A stretch of DNA of 64,000 nt from WRMS01 sp038562165 (GTDB taxonomy: Bacteria > Bacillota > Peptococcia > DRI-13 > UBA5745). This document shows positions 43,633 to 51,976 of the stretch, in pieces. Under the pieces are notes generated by a model that was not told where the DNA came from, made no database searches, and was given only the letters and a program-made list of their open reading frames with translations. Both the position numbers and the translations under genes were made by a program. The stretch's first letter is position 1, and the number at the start of each line of letters is the position of its first letter. The stretch is taken from contig JBCFAO010000006.1 in NCBI GenBank assembly GCA_038562165.1, positions 1-64,000 of the forward strand. The letters are read 5' to 3'.

Positions 43633-44913
43633 TCAGATGAGTTTTTGGCTGTAGAGGCCGTCTAAATCCGCTTTTTTGACCCGGTTTTTAATTTTCCGGC
43701 AATCTGTGCTGTAAAGGCCCCGGTCTTGCATGCGCCGGAAATAGTCGGCTCCCGCAAAGGTATAGCGGGTCATCATGCCCTCTTCCGTGGACAGGCAGTC
43801 ATTGGCGAAGGCAATCAGATCGCCGGTGGCCAGGCTGGTGGGCAATTCCAGGGGCTCCAGGCCTTTCAGACGGCGGCAGCTATTGTGGCCGGCCAGGGAA
43901 CCGGTGGTGATGGCCTCGGTATGGCCGATAAAGAGGCCGGATTTTTCGCCGGCGCAGAAGAGGTTTTCGATATCCTCCACTTGCATGGCGTTGTCTCTGG
44001 GAGCAATGGAGAGGTAGCGGATGGAATTGCCCTTGCTGCCGGCATAGGGATCCACGTATCTGGCGTTTTCCAGTCCTTTGATGGCCCGCAATTTATCCAA
44101 GGGGAAAAAGGGCGTCATTAGCTTGGCATGGCCCGTATCCAATAAAATAATATTTTCGGCGTATTCGTTTAAGGCATACTGCTGGCAAACCTTGATATCC
44201 AGTTTAGATGTATTGACGTTTTCTTGGCCCACAGGAATAACTGCTACGCCTTGATCATCCAGCAAATCTCTGATTTCCTGGGACAGAGAACCCTTTTCCA
44301 GCTTGCAGGAGCCGCTGAAAGCGCCGAAGCTGCCATCCCTTCTTCTGCCCATAATATCGGTTTTGCCGGCCTTTTGGCTAATGCTTACCCGGGGACCGAA
44401 GGCGGGACAGCGCAGGATGCACATACAACAGCCGTTGCCATAAGCCAGGCAGTTGCCCATAGGCCCGCTGGAGCCTGTGCTCTCCAAAAACATATCCCCT
44501 TCGACAGCGCTGCCGTCGGCCAGCACCACGGCTTGCAGAGCCTTGCCATCCATGGTCACGTCAACGGCCCGGGAGAGCAGCCTGACCTCCACCCCCATTT
44601 CCGTCAGAAAACGGCGGATATAGGCTTCGATTTTTGTCACATCGTAGAGGCTGGCATGTTTGTGGCCGGGGAAATCGATATTGACGTGCCGGGAAAGTTT
44701 GTCGGTAATAGCAAAAAGCTCCGACGCCCCCAGAGCGATATTTTCTTCGGCGGCAGTAAACCGCCCGTTATTGCGCATAATACCGCCCACATTACCCAGA
44801 CCCAGCAGCATGTCGGTCCTTTCCAGAAGTGTAACCTCAGCCCCTGCTTTCCTTGCCGTAACTGCGGCGGCACAGCCCGCCCAGCCGCCTCCGATGATTA
44901 CCAATCTATACAT
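43633..44913 (-). CDS. FAD-dependent oxidoreductase
   Basis: 426 residues. N-terminal Rossmann motif 'VIIGGGWAGCAAAVTARKAGAEVTLLE' (GxGxxG variant) and a C-terminal 'NLFCAGEKSGLFIGHTEAITTGSLAGHNS' that resembles the FAD-binding end of GidA/TrmFO-like proteins. A cysteine-rich insertion, GNGCCMCILRCPAFGP (about 155-170), could hold a metal or cluster. Next to a PyrK-like electron-transfer gene, suggesting a two-part oxidoreductase; the substrate is unknown. ATG 44913 behind GGAGGC. Confidence 0.8.
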   Translation of the reverse strand: MYRLVIIGGGWAGCAAAVTARKAGAEVTLLERTDMLLGLGNVGGIMRNNGRFTAAEENIALGASELFAITDKLSRHVNIDFPGHKHASLYDVTKIEAYIRRFLTEMGVEVRLLSRAVDVTMDGKALQAVVLADGSAVEGDMFLESTGSSGPMGNCLAYGNGCCMCILRCPAFGPRVSISQKAGKTDIMGRRRDGSFGAFSGSCKLEKGSLSQEIRDLLDDQGVAVIPVGQENVNTSKLDIKVCQQYALNEYAENIILLDTGHAKLMTPFFPLDKLRAIKGLENARYVDPYAGSKGNSIRYLSIAPRDNAMQVEDIENLFCAGEKSGLFIGHTEAITTGSLAGHNSCRRLKGLEPLELPTSLATGDLIAFANDCLSTEEGMMTRYTFAGADYFRRMQDRGLYSTDCRKIKNRVKKADLDGLYSQKLI

Positions 44914-44933
44914 GATCAATTGCCTCCTTTATC

Positions 44934-45911
44934 TTACTCCCAAACCACCTTGCGCCGCAGCAGGTCCTTGCCGGCAAGCTGGCATTTGCACATTTTAATG
45001 GTTTCGCCCTTTTCGCCGGCCACGCTGCAGGCTCCGCAGACCCCTTCGCCGCAGCAAATATTGAAGTTATTGGCCGTTACAATATCTGCTGCGGGACAGA
45101 GCTCCTTGACTATTTCCCCTATGGCCGACAAGAAATAATCAGAGGTGAAAAGGCAGACGGCACTGTGGCGGCTTGTGGAGATTTCCTGCCGCAGCAGCTC
45201 CAGGTCTTGGCTTTCCATAAGGTCAACCAATGTGGTTTCCGCCTCTTGATCCAGGGAATAGTCAGCCAGCAGCTGCCGGTCTACCTGGGCCGGGTCGGCG
45301 AGGAGCCGGATTTGGCGCCTGGACTTGAGATACTGAGCCATTTTGATGGCGGGGGACAGGCCGATGCCTTTGGCAACGATCAGGAAGCTTTGGCTCTGGG
45401 GGGCTTTAAGGGAGGCCAGACCTAATAAGCCGTTTTTGTAAGGTCCCTTAATGTACAGATGCTCTGTTTCCTCGGCTAACTGCTTTGTTTTAAAAGAGAT
45501 GGCCTTGATAAGCACATGGACGTGGCCTTTTTCCAGATCGGCAAACATGACGGAGATAGGGGCATTATAATACTCGCTTAACTCCCGGCTGCGGATCATC
45601 AGGTAGCTTCCCGGCATAAAGCACTTTGCGGCCAGGCCTTTGCCCACATCGAGAATAAAGCGGATCGTATCGTCGCCATAAGATTTTTTCTCAACAATGG
45701 GAACCAACATTTCCTCTCTGGAGGATTTTATTTTTTGGCCGTTTTGCATGAACTCGTTATAAATGCAGACGCCTGGCCAGTCGCAATCCCCGCAGTCTTT
45801 ACCGGCCAACCGGCTGCAGGTCAGGCAATTGCCGCTGACGGCCAGAGAACAGGGACAGTTTTCTGTACCGGCGTCAATGCATTGGAACAATGGAGGGTGG
45901 TTTTGTATCAT
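44934..45911 (-). CDS. PyrK-like ferredoxin reductase subunit
   Basis: 325 residues. A cysteine-rich N-terminus (CPCSLAVSGNCLTCSRLAGKDCGDC), an FAD/NAD(P)-binding reductase middle, and a C-terminal 2Fe-2S motif CCGEGVCGACSV...MCKC as in dihydroorotate dehydrogenase B electron-transfer subunits. The N-terminal cluster region is not part of PyrK. 20 bp before the flavoprotein gene, so the pair probably passes electrons between NAD(P)H and a substrate. Start ATG 45911. Confidence 0.8.
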   Translation of the reverse strand: MIQNHPPLFQCIDAGTENCPCSLAVSGNCLTCSRLAGKDCGDCDWPGVCIYNEFMQNGQKIKSSREEMLVPIVEKKSYGDDTIRFILDVGKGLAAKCFMPGSYLMIRSRELSEYYNAPISVMFADLEKGHVHVLIKAISFKTKQLAEETEHLYIKGPYKNGLLGLASLKAPQSQSFLIVAKGIGLSPAIKMAQYLKSRRQIRLLADPAQVDRQLLADYSLDQEAETTLVDLMESQDLELLRQEISTSRHSAVCLFTSDYFLSAIGEIVKELCPAADIVTANNFNICCGEGVCGACSVAGEKGETIKMCKCQLAGKDLLRRKVVWE

Positions 45912-46379
45912 GACTATGCCCCTTTCAAATAGAGCCATTAATGTACTGTCCGGCGGAGGATTCGGTTTGCTGGCCAATACACCGGTGAAGGGTTTTGCAA
46001 TTTTCTTTACACAGGTTAAGATATTTTTAGGGCTTGTAATTGGTGACAGTTTTTTATGGCAGTTTCTGTCGAGGGCAAAGGAGGCCGGTTGGCTGCTGTC
46101 GTTGGGGAAGGGAAGATGCGAAAAAAGGCGGAAAAGGGAAGGGGGAAAATGAAGAAAAGGAGGAAGGGGTAAAAAGGGGAGGGAAAAGAGGTAAAAGGAG
46201 GAAGCGAGAAAGAGGATGAGAATAGAGGAGAAGAGCGAAAGAGGAAAAGGGGAAAAGGGGAAAAGAGAGTAAGAGAAAAGAGATTAAGAAAATAGTTGCT
46301 AGTATGCTAGGGAGTGAGGCGCGACAGAGCTTTGAGACGCAATCAAATAATCAGTAAAAACAAATAAACAAAACGGGCA
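45912..46379. other. intergenic stretch with 190-bp polypurine tract
   Basis: From 46104 to 46294 the plus strand is almost entirely A and G (GGGGAAGGG..., repeated GGAAAAGGGG). No gene supported. The rest (45912-46103) has no clear element. Confidence 0.7.
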
Positions 46380-46427
46380 GGCAAAAAAGAAGAGCCTTTT
46401 TACGGAGTGCGTAAAAAAACTCTTCTT
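46380..46427 (-). terminator. terminator of the dGTPase-like gene
   Basis: AAGAAGAG/CTCTTCTT plus an inner TTTTTACG/CGTAAAAA pairing (46387-46427), followed on the minus strand by T6. Confidence 0.8.
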
Positions 46428-46459
46428 ATAATAGGAAGATTGGCAGATGGCCGGCGATA

Positions 46460-47692
46460 TTATTTGGGATCGTCAAAGTAAGAGACGTAGCGGATGTTGT
46501 GTTTGCCTAAAGGGAAGAGATCGTGGTAAAGATCCACAAAATAATCGTCGGTCATGCTGGCAATATAATCGGCGATGATCTGGTTGGGCTCTTCGTTAAG
46601 ATAGTCGTTGGCGGGATCGCTGGTATCCAGATAGTAACGGCGGTTGTTGTTGACGAAATAAATATGATGACGGAATACCCAGGAATCCCGGCGGTCCTTG
46701 ATCAGATCATCGAGAAGCCGATAGTAAATAGCCTGAAACATAGGCTGGATATTCTCCTGATAAACCGCCGCTACCTTTTCATTTTTATAGATGAAGTCAT
46801 AGTTTTCCTGCTTGGCGATTTTCATTTCCCTGGCCATTTCCTCGTCCATCTCCAAATAGTCTTTGCCATAGCTGTTTTCGATGAGATTAACGGTGACGTT
46901 GTTGATAATCTCGGCGTTTTCCAAGCCAATGTGTTCGGCGCTGAAGGGCTCATCGCCCTGGAGCAGGCGGGCACGGCGGGCGTCCTGCCGGTCCTTACCC
47001 AGGTAGGCTACCATATCGCAGATGCGAACAACACAGCCCTCCAAGGTATTGGGAATGAGAGAGGGAATGATAGATTCATTGCGGTCACATTCCTCAATTT
47101 TGGAGTCGAAGGCTGTAAAGGAGAGGGGGGAGCGGCGGTCAGGCTTATAGCCCTGCTGGACGAATTCACCGTTGTGGCAAAGGATACCGTCCAGGGTCTG
47201 CAAGGAGAGGTTGCGGCAAAACAGCTTATCCAGCACCCGGACGCTGTGAACATTGTGATTGAAGAAACGGCCTGTTTCCTGATACAACAATTGGCTTAAA
47301 AAGTCCTCGCCGGCATGGCCAAAGGGAGTATGGCCCAGGTCGTGGCCTAAAGCAATGGCTTCGATAAGGTCCTGATTGAGCCCCAGGGCATTACCTACAT
47401 TGCGGGCAATGCGGGAAACCAATTGGACATGGAGGGCCCGCCGGGTAATATCGTCATTGCGGTAGAAAGAAAAAACCTGAGTTTTATCTGTATATCGGTT
47501 ATAATAAGGAGAATGGAGTACCTTTTCCACGTCCCGGACGAAAGCCGGGCGCCAAAGGGTGGGCTCATCCCGCTGGGGATTGCGGCGGAGGGCCCAGGCG
47601 TCGTCGCAACGCCAGGGGTTAACCCAGCCCCGGCGGCGGTCCTCATTAATTCGCTCTTGCAGGGCAGGGGAAAGGGCAGCATAATTGAGCAT
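46460..47692 (-). CDS. deoxyguanosinetriphosphate triphosphohydrolase-like HD protein
   Basis: 410 residues. HD motif ALGHDLGHTPFGHAGE (H117-D118), preceded by 'NDDITRRALHVQLVSRIARNVGNALGLN', the usual dGTPase layout; a CDMVAYLGKDRQD helix carries a later metal Asp. It is expected to split dNTPs into nucleoside and triphosphate, controlling dNTP pools. Divergent from the glycosyltransferase gene with 68 bp between. Confidence 0.87.
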   Translation of the reverse strand: MLNYAALSPALQERINEDRRRGWVNPWRCDDAWALRRNPQRDEPTLWRPAFVRDVEKVLHSPYYNRYTDKTQVFSFYRNDDITRRALHVQLVSRIARNVGNALGLNQDLIEAIALGHDLGHTPFGHAGEDFLSQLLYQETGRFFNHNVHSVRVLDKLFCRNLSLQTLDGILCHNGEFVQQGYKPDRRSPLSFTAFDSKIEECDRNESIIPSLIPNTLEGCVVRICDMVAYLGKDRQDARRARLLQGDEPFSAEHIGLENAEIINNVTVNLIENSYGKDYLEMDEEMAREMKIAKQENYDFIYKNEKVAAVYQENIQPMFQAIYYRLLDDLIKDRRDSWVFRHHIYFVNNNRRYYLDTSDPANDYLNEEPNQIIADYIASMTDDYFVDLYHDLFPLGKHNIRYVSYFDDPK

Positions 47693-47760
47693 ATAAACTT
47701 TCGATCCTTTCCTGGATTGATAGATGGCTATAAGATTATCTTACCAAGGAGCTGGTAAAA

Positions 47761-49044
47761 ATGCAATCGAAGGTAACGGAGAAGCAGAGTTTCGGAGAGA
47801 AAGAGACAGTGCAGGAAGTAACCCAAGCTTGTGAGGAGACGGGGATAATAGGGGAAGAAACATTGGAAGAGGCTGCTGAGCAGGTTGCGAAGGCCGCTGG
47901 GGAAGCCGCTGGGGCTGATGAGAGGACTAATAAGGTGGCGGCTAGGGAAATAGCTGGAGAGCCCGCTAGTGAAGAGGGGGCCGAAAGAGAGGCTTTTGAT
48001 AAGGACGCTGTCAGCAAAGAGACTAACGAAGAGAAAGCCGCCAAAAGTGTGGCGGCAGATGATGCCGAGAGCCTTGCGTTGGAGGCTATGCCTAAGCAGG
48101 GTTGTGAGATACCAGGAACAATACAGGAAGCGCTGTCAGGAGCAAATGGGCAGACTATATGGATTGTTAGAGGGGCGGAAAAGGCAGATGCTAAGAATAT
48201 GGCAGATATTCTAGGAGCTATTCCTAAAGTGGATATTTTAGGTTTTCCTGTAGCTAATGTGGATATGGAGGAGAGCGTGGCTGCTGTAGCAGCAGTGATT
48301 GCGGGCAGAGGACCAGGGGAAACTGGTGTTGCTAGGCCGGAATTTGAGATGGAATCCGAGTCTGAATCTAGGTCTGGGGATGAGCCTGGATCGAGCCGTC
48401 GCAGTATGCGGATTGTCACGGCTAATGCGGAGATACTATATCATGCCTATGCAGACCCTAAGCTGGGAGAACTGCTGCATAGCGCCGATCTGATTGTGCC
48501 TGACGGTATCGGCGTGGTGAAGGCGGCGGAGCGTTTAGGCCGGCCGGTGAAGGGCCGGGTAGCAGGCGTGGACTTGCTTTGGCAGTTGGCTGCTTGGGCG
48601 GCAGATAAAGGCCGCAGCATCTATCTGCTGGGGGCAGCCCGGGAATCGGTAGAGGGCGCGGCGGCGGCCTTGCAAGTTAAATACCCGGCGTTACAGATCA
48701 CCGGGTGGCATGACGGTTATTTTGATGACATTGAAAAGGAACGTATTCTTCAGGAAATTGAAGAAAAGCGGCCGGACTTTTTGTTTATCGCCATGGGATT
48801 TCCGGCTCAGGATCGGTTTTTTGTGGAGAATAGGGAGCGGCTGCCGGTAGGGATTATGATGGGAGTAGGAGGAGCCTTCGACGCCCTCAGTGGGCGGGTG
48901 CAGCGAGCCCCTGGCTGGATACAAAAGATGAATCTGGAATGGGCCTATCGCTTTGCTCAAAATCCGAAGCGGCTGGGGCGGATATGGGCTTTGCCCCGGT
49001 TTATGATGGCGGTGGGGAGGCAGAAGGGGCGGGAGAAGGAATAA
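47761..49044 (+). CDS. WecG/TagA/CpsF glycosyltransferase with unusual extensions
   Basis: 427 residues. The family core starts near 155 ('KVDILGFPVANVDMEESV') and continues 'RIVTANAEILYHAYADPKL', 'LIVPDGIGVVKAAERLG', 'FIAMGFPAQDRFF', 'MMGVGGAFDALSG'. The first 150 residues are an acidic Glu/Ala-rich region not found in the family. A second acidic/Ser insertion of about 33 residues (EMESESESRSGDEPGSS) interrupts the first beta-alpha unit. TagA-type enzymes add ManNAc to undecaprenyl-PP-GlcNAc for wall polymers; the LCP protein at 42184 could attach the product. Confidence 0.82.
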   Translation: MQSKVTEKQSFGEKETVQEVTQACEETGIIGEETLEEAAEQVAKAAGEAAGADERTNKVAAREIAGEPASEEGAEREAFDKDAVSKETNEEKAAKSVAADDAESLALEAMPKQGCEIPGTIQEALSGANGQTIWIVRGAEKADAKNMADILGAIPKVDILGFPVANVDMEESVAAVAAVIAGRGPGETGVARPEFEMESESESRSGDEPGSSRRSMRIVTANAEILYHAYADPKLGELLHSADLIVPDGIGVVKAAERLGRPVKGRVAGVDLLWQLAAWAADKGRSIYLLGAARESVEGAAAALQVKYPALQITGWHDGYFDDIEKERILQEIEEKRPDFLFIAMGFPAQDRFFVENRERLPVGIMMGVGGAFDALSGRVQRAPGWIQKMNLEWAYRFAQNPKRLGRIWALPRFMMAVGRQKGREKE

Positions 49045-49054
49045 TATAAATACC

Positions 49055-49084
49055 AAAAAGGAGGAGCGATTGCTCCTCCTTTTT
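49055..49084. terminator. bidirectional terminator, copy A
   Basis: AAAAAGGAGGAGCGAT pairs with TGCTCCTCCTTTTT around four bases. It serves the glycosyltransferase and the converging S-layer-like gene A. The same hairpin follows gene B at 58065-58096. Confidence 0.9.
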
Positions 49085-49118
49085 AATGGGTTCAAACTAT
49101 GTAACTGTATTGCTACGA

Positions 49119-51482
49119 TTACAGAGCACAAACGATGGAGTTAGTAGCCTGATCATAGGTTACGGTGTAGTTGAAGGCTTCGAGTACGGCCCGGAAGGGC
49201 AGGTATACGCGGCCATTCTTGTTCTGAGCGGGAGCATCGATCTCGATCTCAGAGGTTACGCCGTTCTTGGTCACAGCAATTTTGGAAGCGCCAACGGTTA
49301 CTTTAACAGTGATACCGTCTTTGCTCAAGGAAGCAGTCTGAGAAGCCTGATCCCATTCAACGGTAGCGCCGATGGAGGTACCCATATCGCGTACGCCCAG
49401 GAAGGTGCGGCCATTTTCGATGAAGGAAGGAGACTCAGCAGCATGAACCTGGTTGCCGGATACGAAAGAGGGAGCGCCGATAATGAAGATCAGCTGTCCG
49501 CCGCCAGCAGAAGCTTTACCGAAGGAAACAGTAGCTGCACCGGTGTAGGTACGTCCGCCGAATTTATCAGTAGAATTAGGAACAGCGCCCTCTTTCTCAA
49601 CGATAATCACCTGCAGAGTTACATCACCTTCAACATTACTGCTTACCTTAACAGAGGCTAGACCCTTTTTGAAGTCAGCAGTATCAACAGAGCTAGCAGA
49701 TGCAATAGCACCCTCAGGTTTAGCAATAACAGAGGCATTTGCACTCTCAGCGTCTACGCCAGAAGCAGCCAATTTGCCATCTACGTCTACCAGTTCAATC
49801 TTAACAGTAACTTCGCCGCCTACAGAACCAACACTCTGAGGAGTCAGTTTCAAGTAGGAAGCGGCCTTCTCAATAGTGATATCCTGAGTAGCCACAAGAT
49901 TTTTCTCAGTGTCAACTAAGGTCATCTTAACGACACCACTCTTATCCTCTTTCAGTTTGAACTGGCCAGTCCTGTCGTCCATTTTGCCATCCATGAAAGA
50001 GGCATCGCTGATGCTAAGCTTGAGATTGGAGTTGCTAGTCATGTCAAGACCTTTGCTGGTCTCATAACCTTCGGCATCCTGGTATTTTACATCAGGCTGA
50101 GGCATAACAGTGCCAGCAGAGTAGCTCTTAGAACCATAGCTTAAAATCATTTTTGTAATATCACCCTGGTCTTTTACGTTGAATTTGTAGGATACGCCAA
50201 CGCCATTAACCAGATAGACTCTTACTTCATAGTCGCCATCTCTATTTAACTTGTCATGAGGAACCAAGAACTCCATATTGCCGGAGGAATGGACTCTGAA
50301 TTCAATATCGCCATCTTTTAAGTTGGAGCTGGAAGGCTTAGTAACAATGGTAGCCTTCATGTCAACATCGTCCTTCATGTAGTCAGTAGCATCTTCTCTT
50401 GAATTAGCCGACCAGCCAGTTACGCTTGTGTCAAGATTCAAAAGCTTAATGAAATCCATTCTTGTACCGGCAGCATCATAGGAGCTGAAACGGAAAGCTT
50501 TAAAGCCATCACTCTCGCGAGCAACCTTTTGGTTGTCATCGCTTTCAGGCTTAACACTTACGATACCGGTAGATCTAAAAGTGAGCTTAATTTTGTCAGT
50601 TCTAGTCCTGGGATCGCCATTTGCATCTGTACTCTTCTGCTCAGCAAGGCCGCTGACTCTGGCAAGTACTTCAATGGTGCCGGCTTTGGAGGAATAAACC
50701 TTAACCTCAGCTTTACCAGAAGCATTGGTAGTAGCCCTGGTAGCGGCCAGAGAAGCGCCAGTACCGCTGGTGATGGAGAAGGTTACATCTTTACCGCTTA
50801 CAGGAACGCCGCCATCGGTAGTGACATTAGCGACCACAGTATAAGCGTCCACATTGTTAGCAGGCTTCTGTTTGGTGACATTCTCTAAATCAGCTGCGCT
50901 GAAATCCTTCACAGACAAGATGATTTCGCCTGCTTTTGCAGCAGCAAATTCGATAGGATGTTTCCCGTCAATGATTCTGGAAAGATTGTCTCCAGACCCA
51001 GATGCCCACTCCTTGCTCAGAGCATGGCTATTAGCAGCTGTAGCAGTTAAGCCAAAAACGATCTGGGTAGTACCGGAGGCTGTAGATACAACCTTTAAGT
51101 TTAATACTTTGGTTGTGGAGCCAGCAGTAACAGGGATAGCCATTTTGTCAATATCAATGCGATAACTATCAGTACTAGCTACCTTATCAGTGATTTTGAT
51201 CCACTTATCACCTTTTTCATAGAAGAAGGTTGTGGCATCAGGGCGGCTGGCAGCAACGTAGATCATCCCGCTATCTTGAGCGTTAACTAAGGTAACTTCC
51301 ATTTCATTACCGTCGCTATCTCCGTCTATAGTACCGGAAACAGCGCTGTTGCCATCCTCTGTTACTTCAACAGCAGAGTTGTAAACATCAACATCTCCAA
51401 CCTCACCAAAAGCCGCAAAAGGCACGATGCTGATCAGAAAAGCAGCCAGTACAACTAAGGCTAAAACTTTCTTAGTTTTCAA
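49119..51482 (-). CDS. S-layer-like surface protein A (apparently promoterless copy)
   Basis: 787 residues. Signal peptide MKTKKVLALVVLAAFLIS..., several beta-sandwich repeats including a bacterial Ig-like segment (about 210-300, 'VSGKDVTFSI' ... 'GKAEVKVYSSKAG') and a C-terminal copper-amine-oxidase-N-like domain (about 680-787, 'NGRTFLGVRDMGTSIGA', 'NGRVYLPFRAVLEAF'), probably the wall-binding part. Paralogue of the protein at 55718: leader, signal peptide and last 270 residues are nearly the same while the N-terminal half differs. TTG start behind AAGGAGGG. No promoter is visible before its leader and a terminator stands there, so it may be silent in this orientation. Confidence 0.85.
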   Translation of the reverse strand: MKTKKVLALVVLAAFLISIVPFAAFGEVGDVDVYNSAVEVTEDGNSAVSGTIDGDSDGNEMEVTLVNAQDSGMIYVAASRPDATTFFYEKGDKWIKITDKVASTDSYRIDIDKMAIPVTAGSTTKVLNLKVVSTASGTTQIVFGLTATAANSHALSKEWASGSGDNLSRIIDGKHPIEFAAAKAGEIILSVKDFSAADLENVTKQKPANNVDAYTVVANVTTDGGVPVSGKDVTFSITSGTGASLAATRATTNASGKAEVKVYSSKAGTIEVLARVSGLAEQKSTDANGDPRTRTDKIKLTFRSTGIVSVKPESDDNQKVARESDGFKAFRFSSYDAAGTRMDFIKLLNLDTSVTGWSANSREDATDYMKDDVDMKATIVTKPSSSNLKDGDIEFRVHSSGNMEFLVPHDKLNRDGDYEVRVYLVNGVGVSYKFNVKDQGDITKMILSYGSKSYSAGTVMPQPDVKYQDAEGYETSKGLDMTSNSNLKLSISDASFMDGKMDDRTGQFKLKEDKSGVVKMTLVDTEKNLVATQDITIEKAASYLKLTPQSVGSVGGEVTVKIELVDVDGKLAASGVDAESANASVIAKPEGAIASASSVDTADFKKGLASVKVSSNVEGDVTLQVIIVEKEGAVPNSTDKFGGRTYTGAATVSFGKASAGGGQLIFIIGAPSFVSGNQVHAAESPSFIENGRTFLGVRDMGTSIGATVEWDQASQTASLSKDGITVKVTVGASKIAVTKNGVTSEIEIDAPAQNKNGRVYLPFRAVLEAFNYTVTYDQATNSIVCAL

Positions 51483-51804
51483 GAAAAATCCCTCCTTAAA
51501 TTTGGGGTGCGGGTCTATCCCGCGGGGATGTCCATCTCTTGGCGAAGGCCGCCTTTCACGCTAACCGGGAGGCTGCCGGCTTCACAAGTTTCACCAGTTG
51601 AACCAGTTCAACTTGGAAGTATGACTTCTGCCCGGGGTCAATGGTGAGGAAGAACCGTCGCAATCTTTGGAATCCCATATTATTCTGACTGAGACCCTCA
51701 GCCGGGGGGTAGTTCCTGCCGGCAAGATAACCGGTCCGGCAAAACGGCCCGGAACTCAATTAGCCGCTTTGCTTTCTTACTAACGAGTGGCAATATCACT
51801 CCTT
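51483..51804 (-). repeat. leader repeat A (inverted copy of 55396-55717)
   Basis: 322 bp, same length as leader B, about 90 percent identical by eye and in opposite orientation. It begins at AAGGAGTGATA (51794-51804) and ends at the AAGGAGGG ribosome site of gene A. Identity continues through the signal-peptide codons. The RNA is rich in small hairpins (e.g. GCCGG/CCGGC around the upstream ORF). Confidence 0.9.
51698..51793 (-). CDS. 31-codon upstream ORF in leader A
   Basis: TTG start six bases after AAAAGGAGTGATA, 31 codons ending ELPPG, then TGA. The copy in leader B (55407-55502) has the same length, start and stop with two amino-acid changes (Glu/Gly at 13, Cys/Tyr at 24) and one silent change (codon 22). 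The good ribosome site and kept frame suggest translation, perhaps to protect or regulate the long leader. A second ORF follows in leader A only. Confidence 0.55.
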   Translation of the reverse strand: MPLVSKKAKRLIEFRAVLPDRLSCRQELPPG

Positions 51805-51831
51805 TTAATAAGTGAATTGCTCTGCGCAAAT

Positions 51832-51856
51832 AAAAAAGCCTCTCATGGCGGGAGGC
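51832..51856 (-). terminator. terminator in front of leader A
   Basis: On the minus strand GCCTC (51852-51856) pairs with GAGGC (51838-51842) around nine bases and is followed by TTTTTTA. It lies between putP's promoter region and leader A and would stop any leftward transcript before surface gene A. Confidence 0.7.
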
Positions 51857-51892
51857 AAAGGGTGTCTAAAATAGAACTATTTCAACTTATAT

Positions 51893-51921
51893 TTGTGCTT
51901 TTTCCGTCTATCACCTATAAT
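51893..51921 (+). promoter_or_regulatory. promoter of putP
   Basis: TTGTGC (51893-51898), 17 bp, TATAAT (51916-51921). Confidence 0.65.
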
Positions 51922-51976
51922 AAAATGCGGCGCAGTGCAGATGTGCCGTAATAAAGCATAAATGAGGAGGGTATTG

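Noticed and set aside
51556..51759. 67-codon ORF in leader A as a real gene
   Set aside because: The frame is interrupted in leader B and lacks a ribosome site; only the 31-codon upstream ORF is kept in both.
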